Under the pieces are notes generated by a model, which ran no database searches, was not told where the DNA came from, and was given only the letters and a program-made list of their open reading frames with translations. This document shows positions 5,741 through 14,700 of a stretch of 64,000 nucleotides of DNA, one piece after another. The translations under genes were made by a program, and so were the position numbers. Position 1 is the stretch's first letter. The number at the start of each line of letters is the position of its first letter. Origin of the DNA: a virus. Where the stretch lies: the IMG/VR virus record IMGVR_UViG_3300011113_000642, positions 1 to 64,000 of that record; one strand, written 5' to 3'.

Positions 5741-6317
5741 GGGCGTTTGCTAAAGCATCATATCTTTTATGTATTCCAGTTTTTTGTTTAACTGATTCGT
5801 TATATTCTTTAGACTTAACATATTCATTACCAGCTTCTTCATATTTTCCTTGATTTAATAAAGATATAGCTTTTGGTGATTGTGGTAACATTCCTCTAAA
5901 ATATTCTGAAACTAATTCTCCTTGTAGTTCTGAAGAATATGTTTCTAATTTTGGAACTATTTTTTTTACTTTTGGTACTCTAACACTTACATCACGTTTT
6001 AAAAGTTTGTCAGCCTGTTCTGGTGTAAGTTTTGCTTTACCAGTTAAAACATCCGGGCTAATATTTAATTCAGCAAATATTTTTGGCGATTCTTTTGTAA
6101 CTAGATGGCCGTGGCCTATAGTATCAAATCCTTTGCTGTCTTTATAAACACTTAATATTTTTTCTTCGTTGCCAGCAGACTCGTATTCTTTAATTATTTT
6201 GCAGATACCATTAATATCGCATTGGACTTGATTTTGTTCGTTTAAAAAAAATTTGAATGATTTCATAGTATTGATGCTTGCTATTATTAAAAAAGTGAGT
6301 ATAATGTATTTAACCAT
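5640..6317 (-). CDS. T4-type lysozyme (GH24) with N-terminal signal segment
   Basis: Endolysin of 225 residues cleaving peptidoglycan glycan strands. The catalytic region VYKDSKGFDTIGHGHLVTKESP aligns with T4 lysozyme; E51, D60 and T66 occupy the positions of its Glu11-Asp20-Thr26. Unlike T4 lysozyme it begins with a hydrophobic segment (MVKYIILTFLIIASINT), so it is probably exported by the host Sec system, as signal-anchor endolysins are. ATG 6317 was kept for this segment; Met18 would give a cytoplasmic form needing a holin. A TCTAAATA box at 6353-6346 on the minus strand could drive it late. The C-terminal tail past about residue 190 overlaps the convergent gene. Confidence 0.85.
   Translation of the reverse strand: MVKYIILTFLIIASINTMKSFKFFLNEQNQVQCDINGICKIIKEYESAGNEEKILSVYKDSKGFDTIGHGHLVTKESPKIFAELNISPDVLTGKAKLTPEQADKLLKRDVSVRVPKVKKIVPKLETYSSELQGELVSEYFRGMLPQSPKAISLLNQGKYEEAGNEYVKSKEYNESVKQKTGIHKRYDALANALKKEAARQQSLGFLPQTTLGPVSSSILQNAPSR
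6278..6305 (+). promoter_or_regulatory. Sigma70-type promoter
   Basis: TTGCTA (6278-6283), 16-nt spacer, TATAAT (6300-6305), followed by a leader with AAAGGA before the ATG at 6333. It lies inside the start of the divergent lysozyme gene. Confidence 0.65.
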
Positions 6318-6332
6318 TTAAAAGGAATCACA

Positions 6333-6638
6333 ATGAACGTAAAAGTATTTAGACTAAACTCGGGCGAAGAAGTTCTTTCACGATTTGAAGAGCAAACTGA
6401 TACTTGGCTACTAAAAGACCCCGCAATTTTGGTTCCCGTTGGTCAGGGACAGATTGGTTTGATGCCTTGGTTGATGTATACCAAAGCATCAAATGGCATT
6501 TCTATTCCTAAAACATTTGTTGCTTTTACTGTTGAGCCTCTTGATGAACTAAAGTCTCAGTATGATGCTAGCCTCAATAAGGGCCTTGTCACGCCCTCCA
6601 AGACGGTGGAAACGCCGAGACTGAAGCTGACGACGTAA
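6333..6638 (+). CDS. Sm-like phage protein, copy 1
   Basis: A 101-residue protein with a small beta-barrel pattern: VKVFRLNSGEEVLSRFEE, a central turn, then GLMPWLMYTKASNGISIPKTFVAFTVEPLDELKSQY. This layout (K-L/F-x-x-G-E-E-L/I-V, a later P-W-x-x-Y, then P-x-x-E-L-x-x-x-Y) recurs in the proteins at 16972 and 43848, so the phage has three diverged copies. T4-like phages often carry such Sm-like proteins; RNA or DNA binding is plausible but unproven. Strong ribosome binding site. The next gene starts 1 nt after its stop. Confidence 0.6.
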   Translation: MNVKVFRLNSGEEVLSRFEEQTDTWLLKDPAILVPVGQGQIGLMPWLMYTKASNGISIPKTFVAFTVEPLDELKSQYDASLNKGLVTPSKTVETPRLKLTT

Positions 6639-6639
6639 T

Positions 6640-7014
6640 ATGAATATAGACCATGTGATTGCAAATTATGTTCCTATTGCCAAGCCTCTTTCGATGGCAA
6701 TGGAAAGACAAAAAAAGCATATTTCATTGGTTTTGTATAAGCGTAAAATTGTAGCTGTTGGGCAGAATATATTTAAAACTCACCCACATACTTTTAAATT
6801 GGGTTATCGTTGTGCAGATATGCATTCTGAATTGGATGCTTATCGTAAAATACCCAAGTCTTTGCGTGGTGAAAAACTTATTTTGTTGAATTTTAGATTT
6901 AACAGATTTGGTCAATTTAGAAATTCTAAACCGTGCCCAGTTTGCGAAAAGTGGTGTGGTGAACTATTTCATAAAATATATTACACTAATGATGATGGGG
7001 TTCATATTCTATAA
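6640..7014 (+). CDS. Cytidine/dCMP-deaminase-like zinc protein
   Basis: A 124-residue protein with the zinc signature of the deaminase superfamily: HSELDA at residues 62-67 (H62 as ligand, E64 as proton shuttle) and PCPVC at 98-102 (C99 and C102 as ligands). The family hydrolyses the amino group of cytosine or related bases. It is shorter than T4 dCMP deaminase (about 190 residues) and the substrate cannot be told; free nucleotides, tRNA and DNA are all possible. It follows the Sm-like gene by 1 nt in an early operon. Confidence 0.7.
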   Translation: MNIDHVIANYVPIAKPLSMAMERQKKHISLVLYKRKIVAVGQNIFKTHPHTFKLGYRCADMHSELDAYRKIPKSLRGEKLILLNFRFNRFGQFRNSKPCPVCEKWCGELFHKIYYTNDDGVHIL

Positions 7015-7017
7015 ATA
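7010..7017 (+). promoter_or_regulatory. Late promoter (TATAAATA)
   Basis: A perfect TATAAATA overlapping the end of the deaminase-like gene. The ATG at 7025 is 7 nt downstream, predicting a 2-nt leader. Confidence 0.75.
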
Positions 7018-7024
7018 GTTTAAC

Positions 7025-7399
7025 ATGGATATAACTATGAACTGCATTCAAAAATTAATGAATTTTCAAAATGAACTTCGTCTTCACCATTGGGGTACAA
7101 ATTCATATGCTGCTCACAAAGCCATAGGAAAAGCATATGAAGGATTAGATGGTATTTTGGATACCTTTGTAGAAACATATATTGGTGTTTACGGAAAAAA
7201 CAATTTAAAAACTATTAATTCTTTAGAACTTAACGGGCCATTTAAAGTTGGTATTAATACCGTTTTAGATTCACTTGAAGATTATTTAAAAAATGAAATT
7301 ACAAAAGAAATTAAACCAGATCAAACAGCCTTGTTAAATATAAAGGATGAGATGCTTGGTTTGGTTCAACAAACAAAGTATCTCCTCACATTAACGTAA
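7025..7399 (+). CDS. Ferritin-like helical phage protein (DUF5856-type)
   Basis: A 124-residue all-helical protein. The pattern QNELRLHHWGTNSYAAHKAIGKAYEGLDGILDTFVETY resembles the first helices of Dps/ferritin-like proteins and the phage family annotated DUF5856. Metal-type residues (H, H, E, D, E) are present, but half of a four-helix bundle is hard to verify by eye. Ferritin-like storage or stress protection would be a guess. The start could also be Met5 (7037). It is driven by a late box, and a gene with a good ribosome site follows 10 nt later. Confidence 0.5.
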   Translation: MDITMNCIQKLMNFQNELRLHHWGTNSYAAHKAIGKAYEGLDGILDTFVETYIGVYGKNNLKTINSLELNGPFKVGINTVLDSLEDYLKNEITKEIKPDQTALLNIKDEMLGLVQQTKYLLTLT

Positions 7400-7409
7400 G
7401 GAGTTACAA

Positions 7410-7775
7410 ATGAAAATCCCTGAGCTAGTTTACGAAATTCGCAACTTGGCTCGCAAAGAAGAAGATCCCCTCAAAAAGGATCTTTTTTATCAATGCGCCA
7501 AGTCATTAGAAATTCTTGGAAATATTGCCAAAATTGCTGATCTTGCCGTTGCAGAACATAACTCGGCTGAAACACCGGCAATAAATGAAGATGAAACAAT
7601 TAAATGGAATATTGATGATGTAACTTTAAAAATGTTAGATGAGCACATTGATGCTCTTGTACATTATGGTTTTATGAATAAAGATGATAGATGGCCTTAT
7701 GGAGACCAACCATTTACCAAATTTGTTTCAAAATATTTAAAATCTCAAATTGTAAATGATTCAAGTATGGAATAA
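7410..7775 (+). CDS. Hypothetical 121-residue protein
   Basis: No family recognised. The N-terminal half is helical (ELVYEIRNLARKEEDPLKKDLFYQCAKSLEIL); the C-terminal half (about 70-115) looks like a small helical domain with aromatic residues. AAGGAG sits 6 nt before the ATG, and the gene follows the ferritin-like gene closely, so it is co-transcribed late. Its last 31 bp overlap the convergent metallopeptidase-like gene. Confidence 0.65.
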   Translation: MKIPELVYEIRNLARKEEDPLKKDLFYQCAKSLEILGNIAKIADLAVAEHNSAETPAINEDETIKWNIDDVTLKMLDEHIDALVHYGFMNKDDRWPYGDQPFTKFVSKYLKSQIVNDSSME

Positions 7776-8341
7776 ATTTTAGGAGGTATACTTTTATGAC
7801 TGCATACCTCCATACTTGATGGCATTACTTTAAGAACTATAGGACTTCTATATGGACTTTTTTTGTAGGAACAAAACTTTCTAGTTTTTTCCATCATAAA
7901 GTGACTATAGATGTAACAGTGAGCGCGTTTAGCGTAAAGTTTTTTATCTATTTTAAGATTAAACTTTTTAATAACTTTGACTGCTCGTTTTTCACAATCT
8001 CGCTCCATGGCACGAATAAGAAAAAATGCTCTTTTAATTTTTTCTGGTGAATAATTTTGACCACGAAACCAATCGTCTATAATATATCCAGCCAAGTCAG
8101 ATTTTTTATAAATTTTTGACTTGTTGATGCACTGTAAAAAATGACAATATTCGTGAACCAAAGTTTCTAAAAAATTATGACAATTTTTAGCAATTTTAAT
8201 AATTTTACGACTTTCGTCAAAAAAACCTTCGCATCGGTAACCGCCGACGTTTACCAATTTGCCACGGCCAATAATAAGTTTCATGCCGTATTGTGCCAGA
8301 TGATTTTTCACATGACTGACAAACTGACGATTCCTGCTCAT
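7745..8341 (-). CDS. Putative zinc metallopeptidase (HEYCH motif)
   Basis: A 198-residue basic protein with a classic HExxH motif, TLVHEYCHFLQC (H63, E64, H67), at the end of a helix, as in SprT-like and other small zincin proteases. The third metal ligand cannot be fixed; D89 or E113 are possible. Several Cys and His in the C-terminal third (CEKRAVKV, AHCYIYSHF, VCSHKS) could form a second zinc site. The substrate is unknown; prohead, tail or host targets are all possible. GGAGG lies 5 nt before the ATG and a CCTAAATA late box lies upstream. Confidence 0.65.
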   Translation of the reverse strand: MSRNRQFVSHVKNHLAQYGMKLIIGRGKLVNVGGYRCEGFFDESRKIIKIAKNCHNFLETLVHEYCHFLQCINKSKIYKKSDLAGYIIDDWFRGQNYSPEKIKRAFFLIRAMERDCEKRAVKVIKKFNLKIDKKLYAKRAHCYIYSHFMMEKTRKFCSYKKSPYRSPIVLKVMPSSMEVCSHKSIPPKIYSILESFTI

Positions 8342-8361
8342 GGGACCTCCTCAGTCGATAT

Positions 8362-8369
8362 TATTTAGG
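8362..8369 (-). promoter_or_regulatory. Late promoter variant (CCTAAATA) with leader
   Basis: The box is on the minus strand, 20 nt before the ATG at 8341. The predicted leader of about 15 nt includes GGAGG, in contrast to the leaderless late genes. Confidence 0.6.
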
Positions 8370-8376
8370 GAATTCC

Positions 8377-8404
8377 TTGACAGTCAAGTATTAGAGTGTA
8401 TAAT
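8377..8404 (+). promoter_or_regulatory. Strong sigma70-type early promoter
   Basis: Perfect TTGACA (8377-8382) and TATAAT (8399-8404) with a 16-nt spacer. Transcription should start near 8411, which excludes the upstream ATG at 8396 as a start of the following gene. Confidence 0.85.
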
Positions 8405-8434
8405 AAAATACTTCTTATAAGAAAGGAAATTTTT

Positions 8435-8665
8435 ATGGAAATTACTAATGTTGACCGTCCGACCAAGATTCAGAGAGTTTTTGATTACATGCGTTCTGGG
8501 GCACCAATGACTGCTGGAGAAGCACGTAAGCGTTTCCGCGTGCAAAATATGCGTGCAACTATGCATGATCTTCGCGAGGCATTTGATCGTTTTGATCTAA
8601 ATTACACAATTTCCCGAACCACCCGGAATGGTCGTTCATATTATAAAATTGTTCGTAGTCGTTAA
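8435..8665 (+). CDS. Small winged-helix-like DNA-binding protein
   Basis: A 76-residue basic protein starting after AAAGGA. It has a helix-turn-helix pattern (TKIQRVFDYMRSGAPMTAGEARKRFRVQNMRATMHDLREAF) followed by a wing-like hairpin (TISRTTRNGRSYYKIVRSR). It is probably a transcription regulator acting on phage or host promoters. A strong early promoter precedes it and a strong terminator follows, making a single-gene early unit placed just before the giant late gene. Confidence 0.7.
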   Translation: MEITNVDRPTKIQRVFDYMRSGAPMTAGEARKRFRVQNMRATMHDLREAFDRFDLNYTISRTTRNGRSYYKIVRSR

Positions 8666-8690
8666 ATTTAAGTAATAATTTAAGTAAAAT

Positions 8691-8720
8691 AAAAACCCAC
8701 CATTTTTGGTGGGTTTTTAT
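8691..8720 (+). terminator. Intrinsic terminator
   Basis: ACCCACC pairs with GGTGGGT around an ATTTTT loop, preceded by an A run and followed by TTTTATTT. It ends the early regulator transcript before the late promoter at 8728. Confidence 0.9.
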
Positions 8721-8727
8721 TTGCTAT

Positions 8728-8735
8728 TATAAATA
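8728..8735 (+). promoter_or_regulatory. Late promoter (TATAAATA) of the giant gene
   Basis: A perfect TATAAATA 47 nt before the ATG at 8783; the leader is predicted to be about 42 nt. Confidence 0.7.
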
Positions 8736-8782
8736 TATTGCGTTATATTGTAATGCAAATTTTTACTTTAGTGAGCTAATAC

Positions 8783-11700
8783 ATGTCTAAAAATAATTGC
8801 TGCTGTGGTGGTGGTCCTGGCCCCGGATTAACTTTTGACACATTTTGCTGTAATCCATTATTATTTACTGACTTTATTACTCTTTATGGTGATAGTATGG
8901 CACAACATGCCGAAGTTAGTCCAGGAGATTGGATTGCTTTAAAACAAACACGCGAAATTCCATCAACTACAGAAGCCAACTGTGCATTTAAAAGCACGGG
9001 TTCTTGCAACTGTTGTTGTGATTGTGCTACATCGGCAGCACTTGGAAAAAATGTTGATAAAGAAACAGGCAATAATACATCATTAAATGCAAATAATTTA
9101 TTTGATAAAAATAATAAAGATGGTGTAATTATTAAAAATGGTAAACCAAAACCACAAAATAAAAAAAGAGTTGATAATGGTTTCTTTTTTTCTGGAACTA
9201 AATTAAATTTAAGTCGTCAAAAAGAAACCAATCCATCAATAATTAAAAAAACAAATTTAAATGGAACTGTTTCATATAATTATAATTTTAGTTTTACAAA
9301 AAATATTGCAACCGATCCAACCAATAAAGCGCAAAATATTAGTTCAGGAGAAAATGTTACTTTAGTTTTTGGTGAAGAAAAGGTTGAAGGTAATTACGTT
9401 TTAGGTGATGAAGTAGATATTTCTAAGCCAATAGTATTTACAGATCAATTTCAAGAAAACACCACTCCTGCATTTTCCACAGATTCTGATCAGGGTGGAG
9501 TTCCACCATTTGGTGAGGTTGAAAGAAATGATTGGGAAAATGAAATTCCTTGCGTGTGGAAATGCAATACACTTTTTTGTTGTGAAGATGCAACAACTTG
9601 TCCGCGTACTCCTTGTGAAGATTGCTGTTGTAGGCACAGAGAAGTAATTGGAGTTAGAGGATATCAACCAGCATATTTTGCTTACAAATATAGTGGATGC
9701 CATTTTACTTGGTATCCCAGAGAAATGTTATTTGGAAAAGATCCATATGTACCACAATGTATGAATAATGAAGTTCAAACTTTGGGAATATATTGTCCGC
9801 CATATGATGCAAATGACTTTTCTATAAAAAAGGTAACAACTTCATGTGGTGTAATGAGCATGTCAGCTCCGTGGCAAGGAACAGTAAGTAGACGTGATGT
9901 AGATATTCCATTTTGGTGTTCCGAAGCCAATCCTCCTGCACTACAAACAAGAATAACAACGGTACCAGGAACAATAAATCACTGGGCATGTCACTGTGCA
10001 ACAGTTCCCCATATTCATGGAGGTATGGTAGATTCTCTTACAAATACAATTAATGTAAGCCAGAGACCAGGACAACTAGGATATGTTTCTCAATTTAGAC
10101 CATTTTATCCTCCAATGGAAGCATCAGATCTTGGATGTTGTTGGTGTTCTTCTGTAAATCCACCTTCTCCAGCTGGAATTCAATTTCCTGTTCCAGAATG
10201 GATGGGAACAAAAGCAGGATGTAATACTTATTATCCATTTACAAATGGAATAGGCAAAGTTCCTAATTTTACAAATCCATGTGCTCCAGGTTTTGCTTGT
10301 CATTATTTTCATGGAATAAATCCAAATTATTTAACAGGAAACCCTGGTTACACGACCGAATGTTTTAGAAATGGAATATCACCATATTTACAAAAAGTGG
10401 CAAAAACTAGATTTAAAGCAGCATATGAAATATTTTTGCATGGAGATGGAGCTTTTAATGATTTTGGGCCAAATTACGTATTAAGTGAAATAAAAGTAAA
10501 TATGTTGTTGAGAGATTATGAAATTGCATTTAGAGAAGTTCCAAATGCAAAAACTTCTCTCAGAGATCAGTGTTTAGGATTTGTACAATTAGAACATCAT
10601 TTTGAATGTTGTGCTTTTAGATCAGATGTTGGGATAGCAACAAAAAATCCAGGAATTTTAATAAATAATTGTAACATAAGAATACCTCCCTTTGAAAGTG
10701 AAGGATATGCTGGTCACTTTACACCAGCTTCTGGACCTACTTGTTTTACGGCTGCACCAACTTCCGGTAAAGTAAGAGCAAAATATACCCCATATCATTA
10801 TAGCGCTTGTATGTGGCAAATAAAAAGAGGAATTCCACGAAGAGTAATGTACGCTGGTTCAGGGATTCCAATTTTTAAATTTGATTTGGTAAACATGGAA
10901 AATTGGACTTTAAAAAATCCAAATAGAGTATTAGATTTACCAGCATTTACTGTAGAAAGATTTATAGAACATTATTATCGTTATTATTTTGGATTAATTA
11001 GTTTTAATGGTGGTGGGTGTGGTGCAAATGGCCAGCCCCCCGAACCGATTGAATGGTCTTATGGTCACTACATAAACTCATATGAGTATGTTACCGGCTG
11101 GTTAGAAAAAATGGTTGAAGCCGGAATTTTAAGAATTAAAGACCATGCAATTGATATTGCTAAAGAAGTAAATCAACTTGTTGGAAGTGCATATTATGAT
11201 TCAAGTGGAGTTTTAGTTATTAGTCCTGAAGCTGCTAAAGAATGTGGTGGTGTTAATGGATTTTTTGATCTTCTTAACTTTTTTGAAGTCAGTCCCGGAG
11301 ATATATCCGTAACACCTAAAAAAGTTAAAGAAAAGCTATTTAATACCGCCGGAGCATATAGTTATGATGGACCCGGAACAGAAACCGGATCTAACGCAAC
11401 TTTTATGCGTGCATTTTTACCAAGAAGAGCTCGTTTACCCATCGGTCCTTTAAATTCTAAAGTAGAAGCTTGGGGGTGCAATGGAAATAGCCCTACAACG
11501 CAAATTGAAGGCTGTACAACATGTTTTGGTTTATCTATAGATGGAGTTTCATGCTGCTTACCTGAAATAAACTGTCCTTCATATGTTATTGACAGCATTA
11601 ATGTCCCACCATTATTAAATACCACAGAAGGAAATTTTAGTGATATACAGCCAAATAAAGTTATTTGTGGTTTGGCTGGAACTTTTGTAATTGACAGAAT

Positions 11701-14700
11701 AGGAAAATTAGCTATTTTTGGTGGAATTCCTGTCGGAGGAGATATGACATCATGTCCATCAACAATAAGAACTGGTTATCCCGGCAATCCTTCGGCTGAA
11801 TTTGATTTAAATTGTAGTTATGATATGCATCCAAATTCTATTGTAAATATTCCATGGTATTTAAATATTTTTTCTGCTTTTGATTTAGATCCAACTAGCT
11901 CTAATTTTGGTCAAATGTTAAGTTATGGAGAAATACCAGATGGAAAGGTTTTAGATATAGTTTTTAATCCTAATTTTGCTGTAGCTCTTTGTGAATTTGA
12001 TAAAGATGGTATAGGAAATGTGTGTTTAGATACTGGACTGCCAGGAGAGGTATCTTCATCCTGGAAACCTACTTGGGAATGGAATGAATGGTCTGTAGCA
12101 TATCAAACAACAAATACAAATGGAAGTAATGTATCTTTAAGATATAATCCATCACAATCAAGTTGGGATTCTCTTTGTATAACAAATGAACCCTGGGGAA
12201 CAGCTCCTGGAGATATTATAGATGATGGTAATGGCAATGAGGGTGATCCAAATAATACTCAAGTTAGTGTATCAGCTGATAATCCTGGAGCAAGAAGTAG
12301 CTACAGCAATTCACCAAAATATACATCATATAGATTAAAATCATGGGGTAGCAAAGGAAAAGATTATGGTACTTTTAGTTTAAGTAAAGAAGATTCTGTT
12401 GTATTTAATTATGGTAGCAAATATAATCAACCATCTTGGGCATGTCCAGATGAAGGCGAAATTGAAACTCAGATTAATGTGACAAGACAGTGTTCTTGTG
12501 GTGAATTTAATTCTGAGAATGGATTTGAAAATGGGTATCGTGGATATGATCCAACAATTAATCCAGAAAATTTAAGATATCCTGGAACAAATACTTGGTT
12601 TATATGGAATAAAATTGCGGGTGGTTTAAAACACTTTGCCGCACTTGATGATTTTGGTGGAGTTTTTATTACAGCATTGAGTGATAATGAGGATGGTCAG
12701 TCTGCAAAAGGAAAGCCGCTTCCATATTTTGATATAGAACGACAAGAATCTTGGCCGCAACAAGGTTATTCTGATCCAAAAACATATGCTCCTGATTATA
12801 ATGGATTTGAATCTAGATTTAATTATTTTAATCACATTCCAAGACCTGGTTTTATAAACAAAGAAGATTGGACACAGGATTTATATAATTCTTTAACTTC
12901 TAGATTTTCTCCATGGTTAAATTGTAATGGCGCATGTGCTGTTTCTGTAACAACGGGGCCAGCTGCTGGGCCAAATAACACACAAATAAACCCGTGTAAT
13001 GTTTTTAATTTTGCTTCTAAAATAGATAACGTAGCAGCAGATAGCCCTAAAATAGACCAATGTTATGATAATACTGATTTGGTTGGCGGTAATGTTCAAT
13101 TTTCTCCATGTGTGCAACCCATCAAACTACGTGACGGCACTACTTGTACATTTCCAGATCCAGCAAGCGGTAATCCAAATATTCAAAATAGATTGTTTGA
13201 TTTAAGTACACATTTTATGGGATCTTTCTGCCAAAGAGGTGTACAAGATGACAATTTTAATGCAAATACAGAAAGCAGTTATAATTGCAAACCAGCATAT
13301 GTAATTTTACAACAAGATTTTAATAATTTTCAACCAAGGTATGTAGATTTGGCGGCAGGTGCATTTAATACTATGCTGCTGACAAATGAAAACAGAATTG
13401 AATTATATGGCAAGTATTATCAAATTGATGAAAATGGAAATAAAATTGGTCCAAAAATAAAAATTACAAATCAAGATGGATCTGTTTCTGAAGTTATAAA
13501 AGGAATAACTTGTTATGTACCCAATTCTGTTTTGCAAAAACAAGGAATTTGGGGTATTACTTATGGTTGTCCAACTTATTGCCGAGGAATTACGTTTGAT
13601 GTAAATGGCAGTGAATTTGCAAATACTAGAGGAATAACGCACAACCCAATTATTTCAGCATCTTATAAAGAACCATCTCAAAATGATATATTTCAAATAA
13701 TTAAAAGCTCAGCAGATTATAGCCTAGCTATAACTAAAGATAATAAAATATTTGTTTGGGGAGATGCTAGTATGGTTCCCGGTGCTTATTTTAAAGATAC
13801 TTACATCCCGGGTTTAACTGCTGAAGCAGAATTATCATTAGCAAATATAGATACGGCTTATGCCTCGGTATTAAATACCATTCCAAGTGAAAGAATAAAA
13901 ATAACTAATGTTGCTGTTGGAATTCATTCTTTTTATATTAGTTATCAAATTTTAACAACTAATATTGGTCTCCCACTTCATAGAAACTGTGTTTATAGCA
14001 GATATGGTAGAAGTGATTTTGGCGCAGAATTGCCTTCAAATTTACAAAATAAAAAATTAATTTCAATTTCTGCCGGCAATGGTTTTGCTGTGGCTATAAC
14101 TTCAGATGGTGAAGGACCAAAAACATGGAATTCTAGTCATTTTGCTCCAGAAACAATAAAATACCAATATAAAAATTTTGATAGTCTTCCTTTATACTTT
14201 AGAAGAGATGCATACTTTCACGCTATTCCAGGAAACTGGGATTATTCAAAATGGATATGGGGAGATACTTGTTGTTTTGCAATTCATGATCCCGATCACC
14301 CGTGTTTAAAAGAAGATCGGTGTTCAGCTTTAGCTTATAGTATTTATAGAGATTTTGCAGGCAATCCCTTAAGCAGTACTATTCCAGATAATGACCCGAG
14401 AAGATTTAATGTAAGGAAATCTTATAGTGGTCATCCAGAGCATCTTTTTGCAAGATCAGATATGAGAAGAATAAGTTCACAAACAATTGGTAATATAGGG
14501 CTGGCTTATGACGACAATAACACATTAGCAAATTGTAATGCTGAAAGTGTTGATGGGGCCCGACCAGCATTTGGAACTGGTGCTCTAATTGGAGAGCTTA
14601 ATGATGATTTTAATTTTTGTTTTCAAAGTACTGGTCCGGGATGGGGTAGTTTTGTACCAAATTCACCACTTTCAAAAATAAGAACAAAAAAACCATCAAG

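Noticed and set aside
7782-7811. GGAGGTAT/ATACCTCC inverted repeat between convergent genes as terminator
   Set aside because: The loop is long, no T tract follows and it lies within coding sequence of the metallopeptidase-like gene.
8396-8434. Upstream in-frame ATG as start of the small DNA-binding protein
   Set aside because: It lies before the -10 box of the perfect promoter, so it is not on the transcript; AAAGGA supports 8435.
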